Assembly: GCF_014297285.1 (NCBI RefSeq)
Contig: NZ_JACOQI010000003.1
Coordinates: 62,001-126,000, forward strand
From: Dysosmobacter segnis
Lineage (GTDB): Bacteria; Bacillota; Clostridia; Oscillospirales; Oscillospiraceae
Direction: 5' to 3'
Length of the DNA stretch: 64,000 nt
Shown: piece by piece, positions 7,935-17,088 of the stretch
Layout of the letters: each line of letters opens with the position of its first letter
Position numbering within the stretch: the stretch's first letter is position 1
Position numbers and translations under genes: made by a program
The notes under the pieces: generated by a model
Database searches by the model: none
What the model was told of the DNA's origin: nothing
Seen by the model: the letters and a program-made list of their open reading frames with translations, nothing else

Positions 7935-7963
7935 AGCATATCACATCGGAACACAGATTGCAA
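7935..7963 (-). promoter_or_regulatory. Promoter of rpmE
   Basis: TTGCAA (7958-7963) and TATGCT (7935-7940) are 17 bp apart on the minus strand. The leader to the rpmE ATG is about 60 nt. No Zur-type palindrome was seen. Confidence 0.6.
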
Positions 7964-7997
7964 GCATTTTTTCCGGTTTTTGCGAAAAAGCTTGAAA

Positions 7998-10900
7998 TCA
8001 CGAGATTTCCACGGTTTTCCCGGCTTGCAGGAAGTACAGCGCCTTCCGTGTCACCGCCTTTTCCAGCACCCGTTCCAGCGCCAGAGAGTACGCCGCCAGC
8101 TGGCCCCGGTACAGCTCCGCGTGCTGTGCCACATCTTCCTCCGTCTGTACGAAGTCGGTCTTAAAGTCCACCACCGTGATGCCCTCCGGCGTTTCAAACC
8201 AGCAATCCACCACACCTTGCAGCAGGATGCTGTCCTCCTCCGCGGCTGCCGGGTCATAATCCCGGGCCGGCATCAGCACCGTGAACCGATACTCCCGCGC
8301 CGCCGTTTCCGCCTGCCGCATTTCCTCAGCCAGCGGGGATTCCAGAAAGCGCCGCAGAGCGGGAACGTCCACAGCCGCCGCCTGCTCCGCCGTCAGCTTG
8401 GCCTCCAGCCGCAGCTTTTCCACCTGTCCGGGCACATCCGAATTTTGCAGATCCAGATACTGCAAGACAAGATGGGTGGCGGTGCCCCGCTCCGCCGGTG
8501 TCAGTCCCTTTTTCTCCCGGCGGAATTTGGGCTGGACAAGGGGCCGGATATAGGGCGTGTGGTAGGCATCTTCCGCGATCTCCTGATCCAGCGCCCGGCC
8601 CTTTAGCTGCGTGGCGGTGAGCTTGGCGGGGAGAGTTGTTTCCCGCTGATAGGGATACCGGAAGGTCAACAGCGCCGGGTCAAAGAGCGTTTCTCCTGCA
8701 TCTTTCTCCGTGTCGGACACGGCCGCTCCCGGCGCCCATCCGAAGTCATCGCCGTCATGGATGAACACCTGCCATGGGGCGGTATCACCGGTATACAGAC
8801 CGCCCGCCATCACCCCGGCCATATCCCGCAAAGGCGCGGCCTCCGGGCGGCACAGCAGCGGCAGTAAGATCCAATCTCCGAAGCACTTCCCCTCCGCCAC
8901 CACCTCCGGCATCACGGGACAGGCCGCAGCGGCGGTCAGCTTTTGAAGGCGCTTTTCCGCGCCGTACAGCGCGTCTACCAAAATCAGCTTTTCCTTTGGC
9001 CGGGTCATGGCCACATACAGGATCCGCTGTTCCTCCGCAAGATTTTCACGGCGAAGCTTTTCTTCCAGCGCCAGCCGGGCCATGGTGGGATAGCGGATCT
9101 TCCGCTTCAGGTCGATGCACAGAGGGCCAAGGCCCAGTGCCGGGTGCACCAGCACCGGCGTATCGAAATCCTGCCGGGAAAAGGCGTGCTCCAAATCGCA
9201 GAGGAACACGATGGGAAATTCCAGGCCCTTGGATTTGTGAATACTCATCATCTGAACGCCGCCGCTCCCCCCAGCGGTTTTCACGGCGGGAGCCTGCCCG
9301 GCGTCAATGAGCCGCCGGAGCTGTGTGATGAAGGCGAACAGCCCCCGGTAGCCGCTGCTCTCAAAGCGCTCGGCGTGGCGGGTCAGGGCCACCAGATTTT
9401 CCTGCCGGACGCCGCCCTCGTCCATAGCGCCGAAGATACCCGGCAGATGCAGCGTATTGTAGATATGCCACAGCAGGCGGCACACGTTCATGTCTGCCGC
9501 CGCGTCCCGCAGTCCGGTCAGCGTTGTCAGGAACGCTTGTACGTCCTCGCCGCCGTCCGCCAGCAGAGCGTCATAGAAGTCTCCCTCCCGGTCACGGCTG
9601 CGGATCTCCGCCAGACGGTCCGGCGTAAAGCCGAACACCGGGGAGCGGAGCACGGCGATCAGCGGCACATCCTGCCGGGGATTGTCGACGATCTCCAACA
9701 GGGCCAGCGTGACAGAGATCTCCGGGGTCTGGTAGAAATCGCCGCTTTCCTCAAAGGAGCAGGGCACATCCCGCTCCGCCAGCGCTTGGGCGAAGGCGGC
9801 GGACCGGCTCCCCGGAGAGCGCATCAGGATCACGATGTCCTCCGGGCGGCAGGGCCGCAGCGTGCCGTCCTCCCCGGTGACGGGATAGCCCTCATCCAGA
9901 AGCTGACGGATACGCTGCGCCGTGAACCGGGCCTCCGCCAGCAGCCGTTTCACCGGGCGGTCATTTGCCGCCGACTTCTGATGGGCGGAGATGAGGTGGA
10001 ATTCCGTCTCGCAGTCCTTCCGGGGCGGGTAGTACTCCGCGCCGAAGTGGAGGGACTCGTCCTCGCCGTATTCCATCTCTCCCATGTCCGCCGACAGGAT
10101 GTTGGAGAAGACGAAATTGGCCGCGTCCAAAATCTCTCCCCGAGAGCGGAAGTTTTTGGACAGCAAAATTTTGCGGTTCTCCCCATCCGCCGCATTTTCA
10201 GCAGGTGTGAAGCGGCGGTACTTGTCAAGAAAAATCGTAGGGTCCGCCAACCGGAACCGGTAAATACTCTGCTTTACGTCCCCTACAGTAAAGAGGTTTT
10301 TGCCTTCACGGGACACTGCCCGGAAAATGGCGTTCTGCACCTCGTTGGTATCCTGATATTCGTCCACCAGGATCTCCCGGTAGCGGCCCGCCACCTGACG
10401 GCCCAGTTCCGTAGGCGCGCCGTTCCGCTCCACCAGCAGGCGAAGGGCCAGATGCTCCTGATCGGAGAAGTCGGCGCAGTTCATCCGCAGCTTTTCCGTC
10501 CGGTAAGCGTCGGAAAAGTCCGCCGTCAGCTTCAAAAGGGCTGTCATGGCAGGGGCCATGGTCTGAAGGTCCTCCATGGCCTCCGTATCGCTGACCGCCA
10601 GCATGGGAGCCAGCTTTTTGGCGGCAGTTTTGGCGTTCTCCCACAGCCCCTTCAGTCTCACGACCTCCGGGTCCTCGGTCATTCCCTTCGGCGTGGTGAG
10701 CCGGGGAAATTCCAGTCCATCCAGAGAAATGCGGGCGGCTTCCCAGTTCTGTGCTGCCGCCAAGGGTGCGAAGCTGCGGCTGGCCCGCAGAAATTTTTCG
10801 CCGTATCCCTTATAGAGATCCCCGCCCACGGTGGACTGTCCCGCTCGCCGCAGCGCTTCCATGTGGTGAAAGCCCTTTCGGCGGATGACCGCCAGCAGCT

Positions 10901-11558
10901 CGGCGGCGTAGGGCGTTTCGTCGAAGTCCCCGCTCCGATTTTCCCAGATCGTCCGATTTTCCGCGAGCCAGTGTTCAGGATCGGCGTGACTTTGCAGCTT
11001 TTCGTAGGTTTCCAGCACCAGATCCTCCAGGGCGCTGTCATCCCGGCCCGCGCCCAGCGTATCCGCCAGCAGGGCGCCGCCCTCGTCCAGTTCCTCGTAA
11101 AACCGCTCCAGTACCCGGGTCAGCACCCGCTGGCGCAGGAGCTTTGCGTCATTTTCGTCCAGCACCCGGAAATCCGGCGTCAGGGTATAGCGCTCTCCCT
11201 CCTGTGCCAGAAGATGGGTGTTCTCCCGCAGCAGTGCCGTGCAGAAGGCGTCCACGGTCTTGATGTCCGCCTGATACGCCCGCAAAAGCTGGCTGCGGAG
11301 GTGTCGGTCCTCCGGGGTCTCCGCCATCCGTTTGGACAGTTCGGCGGCGATCTTGCTCCGCAGCTCGGCGGCGGCAGCCTTCGTGTAGGTGATGATGAGA
11401 AAATCATCGATATGGCAGTGGTCCTCCGTCACGTATCGGAACAGCCGCTCCACCAGCACCTTCGTCTTGCCGGACCCGGCGGCGGCAGACACCAGCAGGC
11501 TGCCGCCCCGGTTCTCCACCGCCGCTTGCTGCTGCTCCGTCAGTTTCAGCTTTGCCAT
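7998..11558 (-). CDS. addA: ATP-dependent helicase/nuclease subunit A
   Basis: AddA is the helicase-plus-nuclease subunit of AddAB, which resects double-strand breaks for RecA loading. The 1186-aa protein is a UvrD-like SF1A helicase: Walker A SAAAGSGKTK (about 24-33), DEYQDTN Walker B, GDVKQSIYRFR, SIHKSKGLEFPIVF and YVAMTRPKEKLILV. The C-terminal RecB-type nuclease shows GVVDCWF and VVDFKTDFV, with the catalytic Asp-Lys pair. The start overlaps the end of addB by 13 bp. Size and order are normal for Firmicutes. Confidence 0.97.
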   Translation of the reverse strand: MAKLKLTEQQQAAVENRGGSLLVSAAAGSGKTKVLVERLFRYVTEDHCHIDDFLIITYTKAAAAELRSKIAAELSKRMAETPEDRHLRSQLLRAYQADIKTVDAFCTALLRENTHLLAQEGERYTLTPDFRVLDENDAKLLRQRVLTRVLERFYEELDEGGALLADTLGAGRDDSALEDLVLETYEKLQSHADPEHWLAENRTIWENRSGDFDETPYAAELLAVIRRKGFHHMEALRRAGQSTVGGDLYKGYGEKFLRASRSFAPLAAAQNWEAARISLDGLEFPRLTTPKGMTEDPEVVRLKGLWENAKTAAKKLAPMLAVSDTEAMEDLQTMAPAMTALLKLTADFSDAYRTEKLRMNCADFSDQEHLALRLLVERNGAPTELGRQVAGRYREILVDEYQDTNEVQNAIFRAVSREGKNLFTVGDVKQSIYRFRLADPTIFLDKYRRFTPAENAADGENRKILLSKNFRSRGEILDAANFVFSNILSADMGEMEYGEDESLHFGAEYYPPRKDCETEFHLISAHQKSAANDRPVKRLLAEARFTAQRIRQLLDEGYPVTGEDGTLRPCRPEDIVILMRSPGSRSAAFAQALAERDVPCSFEESGDFYQTPEISVTLALLEIVDNPRQDVPLIAVLRSPVFGFTPDRLAEIRSRDREGDFYDALLADGGEDVQAFLTTLTGLRDAAADMNVCRLLWHIYNTLHLPGIFGAMDEGGVRQENLVALTRHAERFESSGYRGLFAFITQLRRLIDAGQAPAVKTAGGSGGVQMMSIHKSKGLEFPIVFLCDLEHAFSRQDFDTPVLVHPALGLGPLCIDLKRKIRYPTMARLALEEKLRRENLAEEQRILYVAMTRPKEKLILVDALYGAEKRLQKLTAAAACPVMPEVVAEGKCFGDWILLPLLCRPEAAPLRDMAGVMAGGLYTGDTAPWQVFIHDGDDFGWAPGAAVSDTEKDAGETLFDPALLTFRYPYQRETTLPAKLTATQLKGRALDQEIAEDAYHTPYIRPLVQPKFRREKKGLTPAERGTATHLVLQYLDLQNSDVPGQVEKLRLEAKLTAEQAAAVDVPALRRFLESPLAEEMRQAETAAREYRFTVLMPARDYDPAAAEEDSILLQGVVDCWFETPEGITVVDFKTDFVQTEEDVAQHAELYRGQLAAYSLALERVLEKAVTRKALYFLQAGKTVEIS

Positions 11559-14500
11559 GAGTCACCGCCTCCTTCCTCAAGTTCTTTCCAAAATTCCTCC
11601 GGTTTTACCGGCAGGATGTACCGCAGACGGTCCCGGTCCCGTCCATCGCGGAACTGACAGGCGGAGACCCAGTCGCAGAAACGGCACTGGCTGTCCTCCT
11701 CGCTGTGGCAGCAGGGATCCGCGTCGATGTTGCCGCTGCGCAGCTCGTCGGAGATCTGGCCCAGCAATTTGTCCACATACGTGCCCAGCTTCCCCAGCCG
11801 GGCGGCGGAGGCGAGGCTCCCGGAGAGATTTCCGTCCTTGCCGACCCGCAGCGGCAGATAATGGGGCTCCGTCAGGGCCTCATGCTCCATGGCCTGTAAC
11901 ACCGCCGGGTCCTCCAAGAGAAGTCCGGAGCGCTTCAGTGTCTTTTCCCGCTCCTTTTGCAGAGCTTCCTGAGAGATGCCCCGCTCCGCCGGCAAAATCT
12001 CGTCCCGTGCGGGGAGATACAGCACGCCCGCCGGTTCGATCTCTTTTCCGAAAAATTCCGCCCCCTCCTTTTGCAGGGCAAAGAGGTACAGCAGCATCTG
12101 AATATCCAGTCCCATGCGGACGTTGGCCAGATCGAATTTCTTCTTGCCGGATTTGTAGTCCACCACCCGGAGGTACAGCTTATCGTCCTTGATCCAGCCG
12201 TCCACCCGGTCCACCTTGCCGCCTACCCGCAGTTCCCCGTCCGGACGGGAAATGGTGACGGCGGGCAGTGTTCCGTCCTTCCCTCCGAACCCCAGTTCGA
12301 AGGCCATGGGGACAAAATCCGAGTGGCGCAGTTCCTCCGCCACCTGGTCAATGATAGCGTAGGCGTTGGTCCGCAGACGGTTGAACAGATACCGGAACCG
12401 GGGGGTACGGTTCTGGAAATTGTGCAGCTCCTGTTCCGCATATTGGTCGATATATTGTCGGGTCAGGCGGTGAAGTTCCTCGTTGTCCACCGCGGCAAAG
12501 CCGCCCTGTCCCAGCACGTCCCGGGTGACGTTTTCCAGCAGATAGTGGAGAAACGTGCCGATCTGGGGCGCGTCGAAGGAGGCCGGTTCCCGGGGTTTGG
12601 CCCGCAGACCGTACTCCATGAAGTAGGCGAAGTGGCAGGAGCGCATCCGTTCCAGCCGGGAGGCGGTCATGGAAACCCGCTCTCCGTAAATGGCCCGGAC
12701 TGCGGCGGGAGACAGACTGCCCCGTCGGGCCGCGGCGGCCCGCTCCATGGCGCTTAAATGCCGGGCACAGTCCGGCTCCTGCTGAAAATATCGCCACAGG
12801 GGGCCGTCGGGGTCCTGTCCCGCCATTTCCAGCGCAGGTTCAACGGCTGACAGGCGATATGCCTTGTCAGCTCGCTCGTGTTCCACACACAGCTTCGGGA
12901 ATAGTTTCCGCAGCCGCTCCACCACAAACGCGGGGCGCAGCTCGCTGCCGGAAACATCCGTCACCGGATAGCTCACCGTCAGGCCCGCCGTGGGCTGGGC
13001 AAGCGCGGCGTAGAGGTTTTGCAGTTCAATGCCCATCCGTTCCATGCCGGTGGGGGCCAGCTCGACGCCCCGGAGGGCCAGCGCCTGACGGTCATCCTCG
13101 TTCAGCAGGCCGCCGCTCTGACCGGGGTCCGGCAGCACGTGGTCATTGGCTCCCAGCAAAAAGAGGTAGCTGGTTGTGTGCCGGTCATTTCGGGTGATCT
13201 CGCTGACGGACACCTGATCCAAAGCCACGGGGATGGTACCCACGCTGTACTGGGTCAGCACCAGTCGGAACAGCCGCTCAAACTCGCTCTGTTCCAAGTG
13301 TTCTTCCCCTAAAATTTCCACAAACTGATCCAGCACACCGCAGAGGATCTCCCAAAGCTGAGCGGTCTCCTCCGCCTCCTGCATCCGGCCCGCCTCCGCC
13401 TGGGCGTGCATCCGCTCCGTCAGGGCCGTTTCCAGTTTCAGCTCTTCCATGAAGCTGTACAGGGCCTCCACATAATCCCGGGCCGTCTCCCCAGCCTTCA
13501 AGCCCGCCGCCAGACGCTCCAGCGGTTCCCGCACCCGGCGGCGCAGTTGATTTACCTGCGTCAGCACGGCCTGCCGCCGGTCGTTCCACGGCGCGCCGTA
13601 GCCGTCCGGGTTTTCCGTCCAGTCCTCGTCCCGGAGCCATGTCTGGCCGTGGATGTCCCATTTCAGAACATAGTTTTCCAGCAGGTCACATTCTTCTGCC
13701 GTCAGGCCCGCCAAACCGGTTTTCAGCCAGCGGAACATATCCTCGTACTCATAGCCGTTGGAGATGGAGGACAGCACGCCGGTCAGCAGGCTCAGCACCG
13801 GCTTTTCCAGAATGTCGCTGCGGCGGCTGAGATACACCGGGATCCCGTACCGCTCGAACACCGTTTCGATGGTCCCGGCGTACTCCGTCATATTCCGGGC
13901 CGCCACGGTGATGTCCCGACAGCGGCACTTCCCCGCCGCCAGCAGACGGCGGATGTCGGCGGCGGTCTGCTCCACCTCGGAATAGACAGTGGCGGCCTCC
14001 CGGAGCCGGATGGCGGCGCTGTCGCCCTCATAGGGCAGATTCTCCCCAAAGAAATGGCGCTCCAAATGTCCAAGTGCTGACGGGTCCTCATTTGTTAAGG
14101 ATAGTAGCTTTACAGGTTTCCCCTCAGAAGCGGCCAACCACTCCAGCATGGACATGGTTTTCAGCGTGGGTTCAAAGATCTCCTCCCGGCTGTTGACTTC
14201 TCCAAGCAACGTGATCGTAACAGACCGGGCCTGCCGCAGAAAAATCGCCAGCGCCCGCCGCTCCTGGGCGTTGAAATAGGTAAAACCATCGATGAAAATG
14301 TCCTTGCCCCGCACATAGCCGGACTCCTCCAAATGGTCGCAGAGCTTGGTCATCCGGTCCCGTGCGTCCAGGCCGGGACGGCGGAGCCGGGCCTCATAGG
14401 CGGCGTAGAGCAGGCTCAGATCCGTCAGCTTGTCGTGGGTGGCGCCGTCTATGTCCTGCGCCTGCTGGTACAGGATCTCCGGGGTCACCTCGTAGCTTCG

Positions 14501-14875
14501 CAGTTCGTCGAACAGCGCCAGCATCTGTTCCAGAAAGCCCACCTTCTGCGAGGGCTTCCGGTATACGGTCATCTGGGGGGCCGTTTCCAGCAGCGCCCGC
14601 TGGAGGGTCAGCAGCTTGCCGCCGTTATCCAGCGTCACGTCCGCGATGCCGCCGGTGATGCTCAGCACCCGCTCGCTCAGCCGCCGAAAACTCAGCACCT
14701 CGGCATGACGGCTGGCGGTATCGCCGCAGGCGCGGCACACGTCCACCTCCGCCTGGTGGGAGGCGTGCTCCGGCACCAGCAGGATCTGCTGGCTGCTCTC
14801 CCCCAGTTCCGCCATCCGCCGCAGCATGGTATCCGATTTTCCCGTTTTGGCACGGCCAATCAAGATCGTCAGCAT
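11546..14875 (-). CDS. addB: ATP-dependent nuclease subunit B
   Basis: AddB pairs with AddA; it carries a second nuclease and an iron-sulfur fold. The 1109-aa protein starts MLTILIGRAKTGKSD with a P-loop (GRAKTGKS). It has a C-terminal nuclease segment with VVDYKSGKKKFD. The four iron-sulfur cysteines known from B. subtilis AddB are recognisable: one in MRSCHFAYFMEYGL and three in CRFCDWVSAC (spacing C-x2-C-x5-C). The start at 14875 follows GGGAGG by 5 nt. An extended -10 (TGATAGAAT, around 14904-14912) precedes it, back to back with the next gene's promoter. Confidence 0.96.
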   Translation of the reverse strand: MLTILIGRAKTGKSDTMLRRMAELGESSQQILLVPEHASHQAEVDVCRACGDTASRHAEVLSFRRLSERVLSITGGIADVTLDNGGKLLTLQRALLETAPQMTVYRKPSQKVGFLEQMLALFDELRSYEVTPEILYQQAQDIDGATHDKLTDLSLLYAAYEARLRRPGLDARDRMTKLCDHLEESGYVRGKDIFIDGFTYFNAQERRALAIFLRQARSVTITLLGEVNSREEIFEPTLKTMSMLEWLAASEGKPVKLLSLTNEDPSALGHLERHFFGENLPYEGDSAAIRLREAATVYSEVEQTAADIRRLLAAGKCRCRDITVAARNMTEYAGTIETVFERYGIPVYLSRRSDILEKPVLSLLTGVLSSISNGYEYEDMFRWLKTGLAGLTAEECDLLENYVLKWDIHGQTWLRDEDWTENPDGYGAPWNDRRQAVLTQVNQLRRRVREPLERLAAGLKAGETARDYVEALYSFMEELKLETALTERMHAQAEAGRMQEAEETAQLWEILCGVLDQFVEILGEEHLEQSEFERLFRLVLTQYSVGTIPVALDQVSVSEITRNDRHTTSYLFLLGANDHVLPDPGQSGGLLNEDDRQALALRGVELAPTGMERMGIELQNLYAALAQPTAGLTVSYPVTDVSGSELRPAFVVERLRKLFPKLCVEHERADKAYRLSAVEPALEMAGQDPDGPLWRYFQQEPDCARHLSAMERAAAARRGSLSPAAVRAIYGERVSMTASRLERMRSCHFAYFMEYGLRAKPREPASFDAPQIGTFLHYLLENVTRDVLGQGGFAAVDNEELHRLTRQYIDQYAEQELHNFQNRTPRFRYLFNRLRTNAYAIIDQVAEELRHSDFVPMAFELGFGGKDGTLPAVTISRPDGELRVGGKVDRVDGWIKDDKLYLRVVDYKSGKKKFDLANVRMGLDIQMLLYLFALQKEGAEFFGKEIEPAGVLYLPARDEILPAERGISQEALQKEREKTLKRSGLLLEDPAVLQAMEHEALTEPHYLPLRVGKDGNLSGSLASAARLGKLGTYVDKLLGQISDELRSGNIDADPCCHSEEDSQCRFCDWVSACQFRDGRDRDRLRYILPVKPEEFWKELEEGGGDSWQS

Positions 14876-14939
14876 AGTGACCTCCCGCAGTTTGTTTTTT
14901 CCCATTCTATCACAACACCGCCGCCAAAAACAGACCCGA

Positions 14940-14968
14940 TTGCCTTTTTTTCGCCGCCATGCTACAAT
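14940..14968 (+). promoter_or_regulatory. Sigma-A promoter of the DUF1643 gene
   Basis: TTGCCT (14940-14945) and TACAAT (14963-14968) are separated by 17 bp. The expected start site is near 14975. It is divergent from addB. Confidence 0.7.
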
Positions 14969-15006
14969 GGCTTCGCTATGAATTCTGACATACAGGAGTG
15001 ATCGTC

Positions 15007-15618
15007 ATGCCCCATATTCCACAGGGCACCACGGATACCGTGGCCCTCGAGCTGTTTGATCCGGCGCTGGACGCCGCCCTGCGCCCCTCCCCGGATTACG
15101 ATGTAAGCCGCTGGCTCTATGTGCCCAACACCTATTCCGAATACCGTTACATTTTAGGCACCCGGGGCCAAAAGTCTCTGATCTGCGTGGGGATCAACCC
15201 CTCCACCGCCGCGCCGGACGCGCTGGACCCCACCCTGCAGTCCGCCCAGCGCATCGCCCTGAACAACGGCTATGACAGCTTTCTCATGTTCAATGTCTAC
15301 GCCCAGCGTGCCACCCGGCCGGACGATATGGAGCGGGTGTGCAACAGCGCTCTCCACGAGGAAAACCGAAAAGCCTTCCGCTATCTGCTCTCCCTTTCGG
15401 AGACCCCTGCTATCTGGGCCGCCTGGGGGAACATCATCGAAAAGCGGGATTACCTCATGGACTGTATGCGGGATTTCGCCGCTGACGGTCAGGCCGCAAA
15501 CGCTCAATGGTTCACCGCCGGGCCGCTTCTGAAATCCGGCCATCCCCACCATCCCTTATATCTGAAATCCACTACTGCATTGCAGCCCTTTGATATTGAC
15601 GCTTATCTGCGCCGCTGA
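15007..15618 (+). CDS. DUF1643 domain protein
   Basis: A 203-aa protein of the DUF1643 family, function unknown. The hallmark RYILGTRG and LICVGINPSTA segments are present around residues 45-65, followed by TLQSAQRIALNNGYDSFLMF and NVYAQRAT. WAAWGNIIEKR and a basic, His-rich GHPHHPLYL end complete the family pattern. The start at 15007 is chosen because GGAG lies 8 nt upstream; a GTG three codons earlier overlaps that SD. It is a single-gene unit between addB and the larA-like locus. Confidence 0.8.
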   Translation: MPHIPQGTTDTVALELFDPALDAALRPSPDYDVSRWLYVPNTYSEYRYILGTRGQKSLICVGINPSTAAPDALDPTLQSAQRIALNNGYDSFLMFNVYAQRATRPDDMERVCNSALHEENRKAFRYLLSLSETPAIWAAWGNIIEKRDYLMDCMRDFAADGQAANAQWFTAGPLLKSGHPHHPLYLKSTTALQPFDIDAYLRR

Positions 15619-15622
15619 TCCA

Positions 15623-15656
15623 GCCGCCCGTCTGGATTTCCGGGCGGGCGGTTTTT
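15623..15656 (+). terminator. Terminator after DUF1643 gene
   Basis: Stem CCGCCCG/CGGGCGG with a 10-nt loop, then GCGGTTTTTA. It sits just after the stop codon of the DUF1643 gene. Confidence 0.65.
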
Positions 15657-15740
15657 ATCTTTGCCCTCCCTTGTCAAAAAAACACAAAAGCCCTCCGCTG
15701 AACAACGCCGAATTTTGGTGAAGCGGCGGCAGATTTCTTA

Positions 15741-15768
15741 TTGAACATTCAATTTTGACGTGTATAAT
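15741..15768 (+). promoter_or_regulatory. Sigma-A promoter of the larA-like operon
   Basis: TTGAAC (15741-15746) and a perfect TATAAT (15763-15768), spacer 16 bp. The -35 lies inside a small dyad (TTGAA-CA-TTCAA, 15741-15752), and an ARG-box-like site overlaps the end of the -10 and the start region, so the promoter looks repressible. Confidence 0.8.
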
Positions 15769-15781
15769 GAATTATTATTCA
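15768..15781. promoter_or_regulatory. ArgR/AhrC-like operator (ARG box)
   Basis: TGAATTATTATTCA is an exact match to the core TGAAT-N4(A/T)-ATTCA of the ArgR/AhrC box known from E. coli and Bacillus. It extends to a 6-bp arm, ATGAAT/ATTCAT. It begins at the last base of the -10 box and covers the start site, a position suited to repression by an arginine-responsive hexamer. The link to arginine is inference; argR itself is not in the window. Confidence 0.55.
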
Positions 15782-15804
15782 TGTGTCTTCATAGGAGGCT
15801 GCTT

Positions 15805-17088
15805 ATGAAAACCTACAACTTTAAATATGGACATGGGTCTGTGTCCCTTTCCCTGAACGAAGCGGATATTCTGGCGGAACTGCATGGAACAGAGACGCCG
15901 CCCATCAGCGACATCCGTTCTGCCCTGTTCGCCTCGCTGGAGCAGCCCATCGACAGCGCGCCTCTGCGCCAGCGGGTCCGCCCCGGAGATCGGGTGGCGC
16001 TGGTGATCAGTGACATGACCCGATTCTGGATGCGGCAGGATCTGGTGATTCCCCATCTCGTTGACTATCTCATCGACGAATGCGGCGTACAACCGGAGCA
16101 TCTGACCATCGTGGTGGCCAACGGCACTCACATCGGCGGCGATGAGCAGGAACTGCGGACACTGGTCACCGACGGGGTCTATAACCGGGTCCGTGTGAAG
16201 AATCATGACTGCGAGGCCAAGGATCTTGCCTATCTGGGCACTACGCCCCATGAGACACCAGTGTGGATCGACCGCACCGCCGCGGAAGCGGATCTGGTGG
16301 TCTGCTTAGGCGCCGCCACCCATCATGTGATGGCCGGCTTCGGCGGCGGACGGAAGAGCATCCTCCCCGGCATCAGCGGCTTGGAGACCATTCGCCACAA
16401 CCACGCCTATTCTCTGGACAGCACCAAGCTCCGCACCAACCCCGCCATCGGAAACGGCGTGTTGGCGGGAAACCCGCTGCACGAGGATATGTGCGAGGCG
16501 GCGTCACTGGTGAACAACCTCTTCATGGTGAATCTGGTGATGAACGCCGACATGAAGCTCTCGTATATCTTCTCCGGCCACTACCTGACCTCCTGGGAGC
16601 GGGCCTGTACTGCCGTGGATGACATTTACCGGGTGGATATTCCCTGCCGGGCAGACGCCGTGGTCACCAGCTGCGGCGGCTTTCCCAAGGACATCTCCCT
16701 CTATCAGGGCACCAAGACCATTGACAATGTGGAATCCGCGTTGAAGCCCGGCGGTACGCTGGTTCTGATGATCGAAGCGCCGGAGGGCGGCGGCCCCGCC
16801 GAGTACTTCGACTGGAGCAAGAATTTACAGGACGGCACCATTGAGCAGCGTCTGCGGGAGGCCTTCACCGTGGCAGGCTACATCTTCTTCCTGAACTGTG
16901 AGCAGGCCCAGCGGTACCGCATTTTCATGTATTCCTCCATTGATCCCCAGACCGTTGCACCCATGGGGATCCACGCCTTTTCCGATATGGATGCCTTACT
17001 GAAAGCCGCGGAACTGGACGGAAAATCCACCTATATCATTCCCAACGGGTCCACCGTGATCCCCCGGGTGAAAGGAGAAACGCTATGA
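15805..17088 (+). CDS. LarA-family nickel-dependent 2-hydroxyacid racemase
   Basis: LarA enzymes racemise or epimerise 2-hydroxyacids with a nickel-pincer (NPN) cofactor bound to a lysine. The 427-aa product keeps the residues known from Lactobacillus plantarum LarA at nearly identical positions: D70/R73 (SDMTR), H109 (NGTHIGG), H174 (ATHHVMAGFGGGRKS), cofactor-binding K184 and H200 (RHNH). The start at 15805 has AGGAGG 6 nt upstream. The cofactor genes larB, larC and larE are not in this window. The family has several substrates, so lactate is not assured. The aminotransferase and amino-acid transporter nearby suggest an amino-acid-derived hydroxyacid. Confidence 0.85.
   Translation: MKTYNFKYGHGSVSLSLNEADILAELHGTETPPISDIRSALFASLEQPIDSAPLRQRVRPGDRVALVISDMTRFWMRQDLVIPHLVDYLIDECGVQPEHLTIVVANGTHIGGDEQELRTLVTDGVYNRVRVKNHDCEAKDLAYLGTTPHETPVWIDRTAAEADLVVCLGAATHHVMAGFGGGRKSILPGISGLETIRHNHAYSLDSTKLRTNPAIGNGVLAGNPLHEDMCEAASLVNNLFMVNLVMNADMKLSYIFSGHYLTSWERACTAVDDIYRVDIPCRADAVVTSCGGFPKDISLYQGTKTIDNVESALKPGGTLVLMIEAPEGGGPAEYFDWSKNLQDGTIEQRLREAFTVAGYIFFLNCEQAQRYRIFMYSSIDPQTVAPMGIHAFSDMDALLKAAELDGKSTYIIPNGSTVIPRVKGETL

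Noticed and set aside
8943..11657. 904-codon open frame on the plus strand opposite addA
   Set aside because: It is an antisense shadow caused by high GC and codon bias. The product is low-complexity, rich in His, Gln, Arg and Gly, and the minus frame encodes a full AddA with all motifs.
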